Shown one piece after another: positions 24,642 through 36,361 of a stretch of DNA of 64,000 bases. The notes below the pieces were generated by a model, which had not been told where the DNA came from, did not search any database, and worked only from the letters and a program-made list of their open reading frames with translations. The position numbers and the translations under genes are program-made. Each line of letters starts with the position of its first letter. Positions within the stretch are counted from its first letter, which is position 1. This stretch comes from Amyloporia xantha (Eukaryota; Basidiomycota; Agaricomycetes; Polyporales; Adustoporiaceae): positions 865,819-929,818 of the forward strand of contig JAYKKR010000014.1 of NCBI GenBank assembly GCA_036971615.1, in the 5' to 3' direction.

Positions 24642-26625
24642 CGCACAGCCATCCCTGGCACTTCATAGGTGCCTGTGCTCGACCGGATCTTTGTGAATGT
24701 AGTCGGATGGGATAACGTGGGAAATGCCGTCTTTGGCAACACACTGTCTGTATGTCTCATCAATAATGGCGTGATAACTTGATTTACCATCTCGTGTGGT
24801 ACGCAAGCATAAGGGCACTCTATTATGCATGTATAAGCATGCAGGAGTTTACAGTGGTGTGTACGTACGTCTCCCCGGCAATAATACCGGCTCAAACCAC
24901 GTCTAGAATCAAGGGACTGCTATTGCGGTCGCGCTTGAGCCTTGTGGAAATCATTGTGCATCAGCCCAGAGCTAAGATGTTATGGTAAATGGAGATAGAT
25001 ATAAGAGTCTGGATTGCGAAAAGACGGAAAATTTACATATGACATAAGAACGCATCACCTACGACGAGAGGCGAGACACGAGTCAGAGCTGCTGCACAAG
25101 TCGTCTCATCTCTGCATTCGGGATACTTGTATGACGGAAAAAAAGTAGCCAGGGCACAAGATTTGCGCTTCCACATTTGCCGAGGTCTTGCTAAAGTGTG
25201 CAATGTCGATCTCTGCTTTGTCCTAATGAGCTACATAGATTGCAATGAATCACGATCAATTACGCATTTCATCAGCAGCAAGGCACGCACACCTTGACAC
25301 GCGCGAACTTTCGAGTTGAAGTCTGTGTCGGGTACGCCTGCCTTCCGCTGATATACACGAACCGGAATGGGTCATCAGCAGACCCGCCCTTATCCACCCC
25401 GCCCTCCTTCAGTGCACGCAATGCGGCTAAAGAATGGACGTACGTCATCTCCGTATACTCTCGCTCGCTCATACCGTTTCCACTCTTTCCGAGGGCCCAT
25501 AGGCACGCGTTGTTTGTAGCGAGAGTACGTGCGAGTTCAGGCGCCTAGGTGAGGAAGTTGGCGTGCAGTATCACGGTGGTTCTGATGGCTGCGTTGGGAG
25601 ATGAAACTGCCCAGGAAGGTACGGTCCTCCGCGAGAGGATAGTAATGTGGGTGTCATCAAGGGCCACGCGATATACTGCGAGACCGGCTGGTCACCTAAG
25701 TCCTTCCTGTAAAATTCTGCTATACGGTCCAGAAGCGGGAGTAAGACACACCTACACCTGTTGCACCCGTCAGCATAAGCTTCATATGTTAAAATTAAAG
25801 CACAACAAAGGGTAGAAGCAAGAGTTGTGTATACTGCCACTGGTGCCAACAACGCGCGCTTTGGTACTTCCTGAATCCTGCACCCTTGCGGAGCATGCCG
25901 AATGACCACGTACCATGATGCATGATGCTCCATGATCATCGGTTTTGAAGTTAGCCTGCCACAGTGCTGATTCAGAAGTGACACATCCGCAGCGAGGCCG
26001 AGTCATTGTCTGACACGTGAAACAGCCCATTCGCACTTATCAAATCTTTGAATCCAACTTGGAGGCACATGCGATGCATTCATTTGAAACCCGTGTCATC
26101 GTTGAGGTGAAACTCTCCTATACATCTTCAGGTAACTCGCTGAGCGCGTACTTGAACTGGCCTGGTGAATATCTCAGTATGGTACCAGAACGTATAAGGA
26201 GGATTCAACTCAACACTTTCACGTCTATGCAACCCATCAACATGTCCTGACAGCGTCAATATCAAAATAGAGGGGGCCAGCACGGTTGCGAGCTGAATCA
26301 GGTCTGATTTTGCATTGCATTGTGCTGTCAGCTAGCGTCTCACGGCGCCTCCCCAGATCAGTATATATTCTGTATAAAGCAGTATTACAACCCAATAAAC
26401 GAGGCGAGGACACTGTCTACAACGATGAACGCGGTAGCGCTGGTGAGCGGGAGGGCGGAGGAACTTGGTGCGTTTGAGTTATTAAGTGCTCAGATCGTAA
26501 TTGATGTGACCTATTACATTGCATGAGACAGCGCATGTCAGCACCTCCTATCCGGTCCACCAGATTCGATGTTCCAGCACAGGTATATATGAAACGCGCT
26601 TGGGATGCATGCCAGTGGCTGTGAG
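24642..26625. other. Intergenic region between convergent P450 copies 3 and 4
   Basis: About 2 kb without a recognisable gene. Short frames at 25270-25550 (both strands) and 25570-26040 (minus) have no motif. It is the centre of the inverted P450 duplication. Confidence 0.5.
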
Positions 26626-28855
26626 CTAAACAATATGCTCCGAAGTCCGTTCCGTGATCATGTCCACAATCGCCTGCGAGCGGGGCCGAATATCACACAA
26701 AAAGGGCTCTGTATGACTATTTCAAGTTTGAGCACCTCTCTCAGCCCCCGAAACATCGGACGGAAAAGCATACCTGATCGAGCCAGGTTTGAAACGCGGC
26801 ACGGGTGTGATCTCTTGGCCGGACGAGTCACGAGCCTTGCGAATGTCCAGAGTCGCGACTATTTTCGCTACCACCAACCAGACGTTCGCATCTGCGAGGA
26901 AACGCCCAGGACAAATGCTAGAGGCGTGCGCGTATAAGATAATGCCCATGTCAACGCAAAAGAACCATACCGCCGACCGAATCCGAAGATATACTTCCGC
27001 GGATCGCTTATGTTTGCTGTACTAGTGTCCATTTCTTCGAATCGTTCAGGCCGGAACGTTTCAGGGTCAGGATAGATATCGAAATCCCGACTCATGGCCC
27101 TGATCAAAATTAAGGGTTACATAATTACAATTCATATTTATCCGTACGCACCAGATGTTAGGAATAATCATCGAGCCGCCCGGAATATGATACCCCAGAT
27201 ACTCATCGTCCTGAAGAAGTCGATGAGGTATGGCTGCCAGCAACGTGCTATGTTAAGCCCCGCTTCAGACATATTGACATCGTGGCTCACCAAGGGGAAC
27301 GGCAGTGTTCCAGCTGCAAGAAAGATGCGATATAAGACGTGCAGGAAGAAGAAAAAAGAAAGCATACCGGTACACCTCCTTCACTACACAATCAAGATAA
27401 GGTAGGGACTCCCTATCCTCCAACTGCGGCAGCTTTCCCGTCCCGACCACCCGGTCCATCTCAGCTTGGGCCTTTTGGAAAACTTCGGGATAGAGAACCA
27501 TAGCCAGAACGAACGTAACCAGAGTAGTGATGGACTGCAATCTGGATGAGCTACAAGTTTGCCAGGGAGACAATCTCTGCTTACGGTGTCCGATCCAGCT
27601 GGCATAAGTAAAAGGATCAGTCCGTAGGAATAGTAAGAAGCGAAAGCCAGACAAACGCACCTGCGTACATGATCGATGCAGAGCCTTTGATGTCGATTTC
27701 ATCTTCTTGTGTAAGCTGACCATCCTGAGATGTTTCGTCGATCATGCGTGTCGTAAACGACGGTTTTGCCATTCCAGCGGTCTGCGCTCCTTGTGGGTGA
27801 CCAAAAACAACCCAGAGATGTGTTTACTCACCATGGCCGCACGCACCCCATGGTACGGATCGTCAATCATGGCTATTTGCATAGCTTTGACTACGAGTGC
27901 CTTCTTCTTGAAGCCACCACCAGGCATCCACATTGGGATGTACTTCACTGGCACCACCCAATCCCCGATCAACGAGTTAGCTAGGGGTGACCAAAACAAT
28001 AGAACAGGGTGCGTACAGATTGGGAAGAAGTCAACAAGGGTCGCGACGAAACTCCCGGAGTCGCTCGATTTTGCGATTGCCTGGTCTGCCAAGACTATGA
28101 AGTCGTCTTCGGCAGAGTCGACATGGCGTCCATAAGCGATCTCCAGCATCATGGAACCGGCGAACCTAGGCTTGTGTGAGTATACTATGCGGTGCAGATG
28201 TCGAAACCACTGCGTGGGATACCTCTTAAGGTGCTTGATGAATTCACTGGGTTTCTGGATGATCTCGAAGATCAGCCTATCGGTCTCTCTGGTCTGGAGC
28301 GGGACGAAGTTCTCCAGGGCGGCCTTGCTCTCCATGGTAGATTGGAACCATTTCCGATGTCGGCGCCATTTGTCGCCGAAGGGCATCAGCGATAGATTAC
28401 TCGTATAGTTAGGAATCATGCTAGCACACAGTGTCAACTTGCACGTGGAAGGTCGTGTTAGATCGACTCACAAGTCGTTAAGCAAGGTAAAGTACGGTCT
28501 GTCGGCGTACTTTGCGCCCTTCTTCTCCAGTAGATCTTGTGCCACTCTGAGCGTGTTCAGAATGACGACTGGCTTTGAGAATAGCTGAGCATAAGTCACA
28601 TTTCCTGTAAGTACCAGTCAGCACGAGAGAGCTAGAGAGAGAATGCGCCGTACCGTACTTCCGAGCCCATTCCGCGAATGTTCTTTGTTGATACTCCAGT
28701 GGAATCTGGTGGACATTTCCGACTATTGGGAGTCGCGGCGGACCAGGGGGAAGATGAAGGGCGCGATCCCCGTTGAGCCATTTAGTGTAGATGATATAAC
28801 AAGCGATAGCCCCGAGAGCAGCTAAAGCGCTGGTATATGCGTCGAACGACAGCAT
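26626..28855 (-). CDS. Cytochrome P450 monooxygenase, copy 4
   Basis: Mirror-image paralog of copy 3. It starts [20 protein letters not shown], then [13 protein letters not shown]. It shows [29 protein letters not shown] and ICPGRFLAD, with the shared last exon and the stop at 26626-26628. Aligned to copy 3, the upstream ATG of copy 3 corresponds to ACG here, so translation probably begins a few codons later at the MLSF methionine. The frame appears intact. Function and location are as for the other copies. Confidence 0.92.
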
Positions 28856-28927
28856 TCTGGAAGTTGTCGTGTTGCCTCAGTGGAGGTGATGTAAAGTACT
28901 GCAGCCTCCGGATGCAAGCCGGAGCAC

Positions 28928-28935
28928 AATTTATA
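28928..28935 (-). promoter_or_regulatory. TATA box of P450 copy 4
   Basis: TATAAATT on the minus strand, preceded by GGGCGCGATTTGATGATCA, nearly the same block as in front of copy 3. Confidence 0.6.
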
Positions 28936-29260
28936 TGATCATCAAATCGCGCCCATGGGTTGTCATTCTAGAGCCCGGAACTTTTGCCGTATACTCGGCA
29001 AGCGTTTAAAAAGCTCACTTAATGAACGCTATATGGCGCTAAAATCAACCAGAATGCATCTGTTGGAGCGCCCTGCGCAGTAAGCCTCTCGGCGTTGGTG
29101 AAGGGGAGTCATGATATGAGTGAAACTGACTTTCGAGGATCTTCGGAGCCGGTCCTCATGATGGCGGGTGCGAGTGCCTGTAGCAGTGCAGCCTCGTTTC
29201 ATCATCATGCGTTGTTCTGCGCGACATTGATTGCCAAGTGCTTGTGATGAGAGCCAAGGG

Positions 29261-29962
29261 TGCTGGGTGTAGCGTACGAAAGCTCGATAGCAGGTTATAC
29301 AGATCGTTTTCGAGTGCTATGGCTGGCATTAATTGAACCGTTAGCTAACAGTAACACGCGACAGCGATCCAAGAGAGTCGAAGAGTGTGCATAGGCCATA
29401 GACGCCGTGATCAAGATTGCGGTGGTGATGATGATGATGCACATTGACAACCGACTGTACATTGGTTGTTCATACACTTTGAGATATGTTATTCAAGAGA
29501 GCTCCGTTTGACCCATGTTTTGTCGTTGTGTTTCCGTATGCTAGCGTCACTGGAACACATCGGTGTAGATGTCGGGGTGACCGAGCGTCTTGACCGAGGT
29601 CGGACTCGAAGGTGTAATTGAATCGACATCGATTTCACTGACGGTTACACGGTGGGCTTCAGAGTCGACGTCGTCTGAGAGTATCTGTTGATGGTGAGCT
29701 CGCGAGATGCAGTAATCTGTGATTCTGACAGGGCCTGGGAGGCACGTTCGTCGGGCAAGCTGCCAGTGTACCTATAGGCTTACGCGGACACAATGGCCGG
29801 AGAGCCCTCCCCGGCAAGAATGGGTATCACTAATCCGCTCGGGGGGTCGGTGGTGTGCAAAGTCGCTGCCAGTATATCACACACCGTCTGCCTTATCGTC
29901 GACCTGCAAGCCTCGTCTTCTTCCCCTCGCTGTACTCGACGAGTTCCTGTTGCAATATTATC
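29261..29962. other. Intergenic region, no gene seen
   Basis: Upstream region of the glycerophosphodiesterase gene. Frames on either strand are short and unsupported. Confidence 0.5.
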
Positions 29963-31373
29963 ATGTCTCTTCGCAAGCTGCCGGAATGTTGGGGACATCG
30001 CGGGGTAAGCATCAGCATCAGGCCCACTAACGAAGACATTGACTCGCTCCCGCTCCCGCCCCTCGCAATATTGATCAAAGGCGTCCGCCGCATACCCCGA
30101 GAACACTCTCGCCAGCTTCGAGAAAGCGATTCAGGATGGGGCTGATGGCATCGAAACCGGTATGCAAATCAATCAATCGAGTCCCTATCCCCGTCTGTAA
30201 CCGTCGCCCTAAACAGACGTCCATGTCTCTCTGGATGACGTCGTTCTCATGTTTCACGATCCGAGTAAGTGGTTGTCATGCACTATCACCGTTGGTGGGA
30301 TCTTGAGGGTGCACGTGGGTGCTAGCGTTGGATAGGACAACGAACGGGAAAGGTAATGTCGCCGACCCCTGACCGTCTCCGCGCTTCGACCTGATTGCCC
30401 TCCCTCAAGGATACATCAAGGAAAAGTTATGGTACGGACCAGATGGGATGGAGCACCTGAGAACCATCAAGGAACCCAAGCAGCCTATACCCACCTTCGC
30501 AGAGACGGTGGCTCTCCTCATGAAGGTCAGCATCCTCCAACCCTAGCCGACAGATCGTCACGAACCTCCTAACCCATCCTCTAGCCCGAGAACCTTCATG
30601 TAAAGCTGGACGTCGACGTCAAAGTGTCCAATGAGCCCACACGCCTCTTCAAGCTCATGCACACCATCATCTCCGCCCAGCCCGACTGGGAGAAGGCCCT
30701 CGCGCCGCGCATCGTGCTCGGCCTCTGGCACACGAATTTCATCCTCCCCGCACGGGACATCCTGCCGTATTGCTCCATGTCGCACATCGGCTTCACCCCG
30801 GAGGTCGCGCGGCGGTACTTCTGGGACAGCTGTGACCTCTTCTCGATGCGCTTTTCAATGATGACTTCGGCGGACGGGCAGAAGTGCGTGCTTTAGCTTC
30901 GTTGGGGCTGTGGGTGGGTCGCGTTAATCGCCGGTGCAGATTTATCAAGGAGTGTCAGGCGGCGGGTAAGAAGATCGCCATTTGGACGCTGAATGAGCCG
31001 GAGGAGATGGTGGAGGTGAGAGCGCTGGACCGCTTTTTGTGGCCGGCGCGCCGTTTCTGAATACATTCACAGGCTGTGCGGTGGGGTGTGGACGTTGTCC
31101 TCACGGACGTGCCCCTCGTCTACCTGAAACTGCGCTCATCGCTCGAGAGTATGTCCTCCAATGCGTATGATACGATGTCGTCACTCATACCTTGTCGCTG
31201 CTACAGCGGATTACACCCGGACCGTGTCGCAATACAGCCGCAGGTTCCTCTGGACGAACCTCCGCTTCTACACGCCGGTCGTCATGTTCTGGTCGTACCT
31301 CACGAGGTATTACCTCAGGAGATATGTCGGCCCTCTGCGGAACATCCCCGCTATCAAGCTAGGAAAGGCCTGA
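29963..31373 (+). CDS. Glycerophosphodiester phosphodiesterase family protein, Pgc1-like
   Basis: A TIM-barrel lipid phosphodiesterase. The closest known fungal relatives (Pgc1) degrade phosphatidylglycerol in a phospholipase C manner on lipid droplets, mitochondria or ER. It begins MSLRKLPECWGHRG; GHRG is the N-terminal catalytic motif, and an intron follows. The next exons supply the ENTLASF block, the metal-site acidic pair in IETDVHVS, and VLMFHDP with the second catalytic His. Later come LDVDVK (about 30607), IAIWTLNEPEEM (about 30970-31015) and DVVLTDVP (about 31090). The C-terminal segment TNLRFYTPVVMFWSYLTRYYL is hydrophobic and could anchor the protein, as in Pgc1. The stop is at 31371-31373. 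The frame is consistent through about eight exons. Confidence 0.9.
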
Positions 31374-31849
31374 GCCTGCGGGTGGGACGCTGAAGTGTGA
31401 CTGTACGGCATGAAGTTTTGTTGACCGACCTGTACTGCTTTAGATGTACCTGTTATGACGGTGTACTGCGAGAAGAGTGTTTGTTTTAATCGTATCCTGG
31501 TAGATGTATTTCAGAGCCTTGGTTTCTATGTGGTGCGATATATGTGTAGAGTCAATGTCCTAAACGCGGTGCTCAAAGGCCTATCACAAGCCACGTTACT
31601 CTTGATGGATACAGGAGGAATCAACTTTGGTGTCATCCAGTCTCGTCTCGTGCGCTTGCACCATTCATATATTCATGCTGTGCTCGACCAGGTACACAAG
31701 TTATGAAGTTGGCGTGACTGCATCAACAGCAAACTTGCTTAGGTGCAAAAGTAGAGACAAAGAGCTGCAGCCAAGGCAAATCTTTTGGAAACAATTCAAG
31801 TGGGTAGGTCTGCACGTTCAACAAAATGGTCACTACTGTACAAGTCCAT
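31374..31849. other. Intergenic region, no gene seen
   Basis: 3' flank of the phosphodiesterase gene. The frame at 31455-31706 has no recognisable motif. Confidence 0.5.
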
Positions 31850-31929
31850 TCCGACACGGGGAATCGAACCCCGGGCTATCGCGCACACAATATGAGAGGC
31901 GATAATGTTAGCCACTACACCATATCGGA
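31850..31929 (-). tRNA. tRNA-Glu (anticodon CTC) with a 9-nt insertion at the intron site
   Basis: Outside the anticodon loop it matches the copies at 2477 and 14618. After CTC-A (position 37) the extra nine bases TATTGTGTG are present before the 3' half of the anticodon stem. Position 37/38 is where nuclear tRNA introns lie, so this is either a very short intron or a damaged copy. Acceptor, D and T arms remain intact. Confidence 0.85.
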
Positions 31930-33096
31930 TATAAGAAAGACATGGTTGTTAATTGTGATATCAAAAAGCTTCCTCCCCAATCGCTGATGTTGATGACCAG
32001 AAGGCTCAAGGCATCGTGCATATCCAGTGAGTGCTTGCTTCCCGTAGGCGGACTCTACATTGTCACCTTATAGAGGGGCAGGAGGATGGTAACAATGTGC
32101 ATCGCAAAGACGAAGGCAATCAGCCATAACAAGTAACAGGCCCGCACCTTCGCCTACATGAGTGCACGGGACAGTGGATGTGGAGGAACAAGCGCGAATC
32201 TCGGAACAAGAATCACAAGACAACTTGAACCACTCTGTAAGTTCACGCGCCCTGAGCAGATATTATCCGACCATGACGACCCAAATCGAAGTTTCGCGAT
32301 GCGAGTCATGAGGGAGAAGTCGCGGTGTCTCGTGTTACGTTTTGTGTAGCTCAAGGCTGACGTGCTAACCTAGTAGAGAGGGTCCGGGAATAGGGTGCTG
32401 TAGAAAATTGAAAGGTAGCACCATAGTCCGTGGAGTCGGTGTGGACTGTGGAGGGTTAGAGATGAAAGCAGGAAAGAGGGCGTGTCATAGGTGGATGTCA
32501 AGATAGAGTCGGTCGTCGTGACATGTCCGACATGAGCACACAATAGGACGATGCTGATTGGCCACTGGTGAAACACCGGTAGGGTGAAGAGAGACGAAGA
32601 CGGGGACGAGCAAGACGGCCGAGGACGAGTGTGAAGTGTTGTCGCGCGTATGTCGCTGCGCGCTTGTGAGGAAGGATCAAGCGGATTTGGCGCATTCGGC
32701 TCCCCACGTCCGACGAGTTGTCGACGCGGTGCAAGGAATGACAGAGCCAATCGTGCGCGCGTGGAATGTGGTCGATGGCTGAAGCGCGGGGGACGCGTCG
32801 AGGCCGCTGTCGACGTCGAGGAGCGTCGGGTCGGGTCGAGCTGGCACTGTGGACGACGCGTGTGTCCGATCGCGTTCGCTGCCAGGGACGGCGCTCGAGG
32901 ACGGCGAGGAGAACGATATCAAGCGGACTGCTGTCGGCTAATTGGGGTCGGCGTAAGAGCGGAGGCCGGAGGGCATCGGCGCGTTCGTCCGAAGAGACCA
33001 ATCACCGCCCATAAATTCGTCAGGCAGCGCGGCGTTTGCCGGCATACGTCTTGATCCTCTTCCCCCCTCGTCCGCTGTCGCTTGTCGACAACCACC
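31930..33096. other. Upstream region of aconitase, no supportable gene
   Basis: Overlapping frames at 32370-33144 on both strands are compositional (Arg/Ser/Pro-rich) with no domain. The last 50 bases before the aconitase ATG are pyrimidine-rich, as in many fungal leaders. Confidence 0.5.
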
Positions 33097-36063
33097 ATGC
33101 TCAACCTCTCCTCTCGCACCGCTAACGCATGGCGGTCCGTTCAACGCCTCGCAGCGGGCATGGCCACCGTCGCCGAGCCCATTGGCGCAACCAAGGTCCC
33201 CATGTCTCTCTTGGAGCCCAAGGCTTACATCAACTACCAGCGTATTGAGGACAATCTGGCGATTGTACGCGAGAGGTACGCGTTGTGTCTGTCGGTGACA
33301 TGGGTTCGCTCTCTGACTGGCTCTGCAGGCTGAAGCGGCCTCTGACGATGTCAGAAAAGATTGTTTACGGGCACTTGGACGACCCGCACAACCAGGAGCT
33401 CATCCGTGGAAAGAGCTACCTCAAGCTCCGTCCTGACGTGTGTATTCCCGCATACATTCATTGTATGTCTCTTGTGGCTAACGGTCTCCCAGCGAGTTGC
33501 GTGCCAGGACGCTACGGCTCAGGTTTGTGCTCATTTCTCTCGCACAGACGCGCTAGAACTCGGTGAACTGACGTCATGCGGACCATGTAGATGGCTATTC
33601 TCCAGTTCATGTCCGCGGGCATGGACACTGCGGCCGTCCCCACTACCGTTCACTGCGACCACTTGATTGAGGCCCAGATCGGTGGTGTCAAGGACTTGGC
33701 CCGCGCTGTCAACACGAACAAGGAGGTTTACGACTTTTTGGCAACCGCGACTGCTAAGGTTAGTGTCTTCACGAATAATCATTTGCGTCTTTCTTTTTTT
33801 GTTGCCTGGTCATACCCCGATCTATACTCCGAACTTCTTCTGTCATATGCTAACCTGACTGTCTCCAGTATGGTCTTGGATTCTGGAAGCCCGGCTCTGG
33901 TATCATCCACCAAATCATTCTTGAGAACTACGCCTTCCCTGGTGGTCTCATGATCGGTACCGACTCGCACACCCCCAACGCTGGTGGTCTCGGTATGGTC
34001 GCGTGCGGTGTCGGTGGTGCGGACGCGGTCGACGTCATGGCTGATCTGCCTTGGGAGCTCAAGTGCCCGAAGGTCATTGGTGTTAACCTCACTGGCAAGA
34101 TCGGCGGCTGGACGACGCCGAAGGACGTCATCCTCAAGGTTGCGGGTATCCTGACTGTCAAGGGTGGAACTGGTGCGATCGTCGAGTACAAGGGTCCCGG
34201 TGTCGAGTCTCTGTCTTGCACGGGTATGGCTACGATCTGTAACATGGGTGCTGAGATTGGTGCGACGACCTCGATCTTCCCCTTCAACCACCGCATGGTC
34301 GACTACTTGAACGCGACGAAGCGTGGGGACATTGCCAAGTACGCCCAGAGCTTCTCGCACAACCTTCAGGCCGATAAGGACGCCGATTACGACCAGCACA
34401 TCGAGATCGTGAGTGTATGCGCAAGAATTGTAGCCCTGCGATTCTGACCGTTTCTGCAGAACTTGTCTGAGCTCGAGCCCCACATTAACGGACCTTTCAC
34501 CCCCGACTTGGCTACCCCGATCTCGAAGTTCAAGGACGCAGTCGCGGAAAACGGCTGGCCTGCGGAACTCAAGGTTGCCCTTATCGGATCATGCACCAAC
34601 TCGTCGTACGAGGACATGTCCCGCGCTGCATCCATCGCGCGCGAGGCTACTGAACATGGTCTGCAGACGAAGAGCAAGTTCACGGTCACCCCCGGTTCAG
34701 AGCAAGTGCGCGCGACGATCGAGCGTGATGGTCAGATTGGTGCCTTCGAGGAGGCAGGTGGACTGCTGTTGGCAAACGCGTGCGGCCCTTGCATTGGTCA
34801 ATGGGATAGGCAGGATGTGAAGAAGGGCGAGGCCAACTCCAGTGCGTATCTTTAGTTACATTATACAGCGCTCGTAGCTCATCTCATCCGCAGTCATCAC
34901 CTCGTACAACCGTAACTTCACTGGCCGTAACGACGCTAACCCCGCCACGCACGCATTCGTTGCATCTCCGGACATCGTCACCGCTTTCGCGTTCGCCGGC
35001 GACCTCCGCTTCAACCCGCTCACGGACTCTCTGACTGGCGCTGACGGCAAGCCGTTCAAGTTCTCGGACCCCACTGGCAATGAGCTGCCCCCGAAGGGAT
35101 ACGACCCTGGCCAGAACACGTTCCAGGCACCCCCCGCTGACCGTGCGAGCGTGCAGGTAGCCGTTAGCCCGACGAGTGACCGTCTGCAGGTGCTGAAGCC
35201 GTTCGCGCCATGGGATGGCAAGACGCCGACCGACCTGCCGATTCTGATCAAGGTGAAGGGCAAGTGCAGTAAGTGATATCTGCTGTGGTGAAGAAATGGA
35301 CATGCGTTGACTTGGGCCACTAATACAGCGACTGACCACATCTCAGCTGGTGGCCCTTGGTTGAAATACCGTGGACATCTCGAGAACATCTCCCGTGCGT
35401 CGTCATGTATAGGCTGTTTATTACTTATTGCTGATGAGCCTTTACAGAAAACTGTCTCATTGGTGCTATCAACGCGGAGAACGGCGAGGCGAACAAGGTC
35501 AAGAACCAGGTCACTGGCGAATGGGGCGCTGTTCCTCAGACTGCCGCGTACTACCGTGACCACGGTATCAAGTGGGTCGTCGTCGGCGACCACAATTACG
35601 GTGAAGGTTCATCGCGTGAGCACGCTGCGCTTGAACCCCGGTTCCTTGGTGGAATGGCTGTCATCACTCGTTCATTCGCGCGTATCCACGAGACGAACTT
35701 GAAGAAGCAGGGCATGCTCGCGCTGACGTTCGTTGACCCTGAGGACTACGAGAAGGTGAAGCCGAGCGACAAGGTAGACATTGTTGGACTGCAGGACTTC
35801 CAGGAGGGCAAGAACCTGACGCTGGTGCTGAAGCATGAGGATGGCTCGAAGGACGTGAGTGATGGTAGTGTTACTGTAATCGCTTCTTTGCTGATGGTTG
35901 CCTCAGGAAATCCCTCTTGCGCATACCTTCAACCAGGGCCAGATCGAGTGGTTCAAGGCAGGGTCCGCACTCAACTTGGTGTGTTTCTTAGTGCTTTAAT
36001 GCTTGTTCCCGCCTCTGACTTCACTCCTCGCAGATGGCATCGAAGGCAAAGGCAAGGCAGTAG
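33097..36063 (+). CDS. Aconitate hydratase, mitochondrial
   Basis: Catalyses citrate to isocitrate through cis-aconitate in the TCA cycle. The N-terminus [28 protein letters not shown] is rich in Arg/Ser and lacks acids, as expected of a mitochondrial presequence. Seen: [42 protein letters not shown] (about 33950); the 4Fe-4S cysteines in [13 protein letters not shown] (about 34588) and [10 protein letters not shown] (about 34785); [16 protein letters not shown] (about 35325); and [23 protein letters not shown] in the swivel domain (about 35590-35655). Intron splits include CQDATAQ/MAILQF, DQHIEI/NLSELE and GKC/TTDHIS. The last exon is tiny (MASKAKARQ, stop 36061-36063). I chose the ATG at 33097 because it opens the presequence. 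A complete, conserved housekeeping gene. Confidence 0.97.
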
Positions 36064-36361
36064 ATGATGTTGGCGTAGATGTGCGGACGGTAGACGCAGC
36101 TGATATCGCGCCATGGCTGATCGATGACGCTCTTTTTTGACTGCGCATATTCATCCTATCTCGTAGCTTACTGTGTATTTTCTTCTTCTTTATTTCCTAC
36201 CTCTGCATCATGTAATGAGCTAGAACGACCAATCAAAAACTCATGACTGGCTTACAGCAGAAACTGCTCGTATTTTGAGCCAGGGTGACAGAAGTAATCA
36301 ATGACAAGACTGACTTCAATTTACATCGTACGAATACAGCAAACAACGGACACTTGTATGT
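36064..36361. other. Short convergent intergenic spacer
   Basis: It contains the 3' flanks of aconitase and of the MFS gene; T-rich runs near 36175-36200 could serve aconitase 3'-end formation. No gene. Confidence 0.4.

Larger units (their letters stand above)
21960..29260. repeat. Inverted segmental duplication carrying P450 copies 3 and 4
   Basis: About 21960-24641 and 26626-29260 are recognisably the same unit in opposite orientation. The two genes match, and so do their promoters beyond the TATA box. Examples are GCGCTCCAATAGATGCG near 22186 against CGCATCTGTTGGAGCGC near 29056, and CCGGCTCCGAAGAACCTCG near 22122 against GAGGATCTTCGGAGCCGG near 29135. The two arms are separated by about 2 kb of unrelated DNA. 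Confidence 0.7.

Noticed and set aside
33779..35593. Long minus-strand frames opposite aconitase (33779-34483, 34856-35593)
   Set aside because: They are antisense shadows of strongly conserved aconitase exons with high codon bias; no motif of their own.
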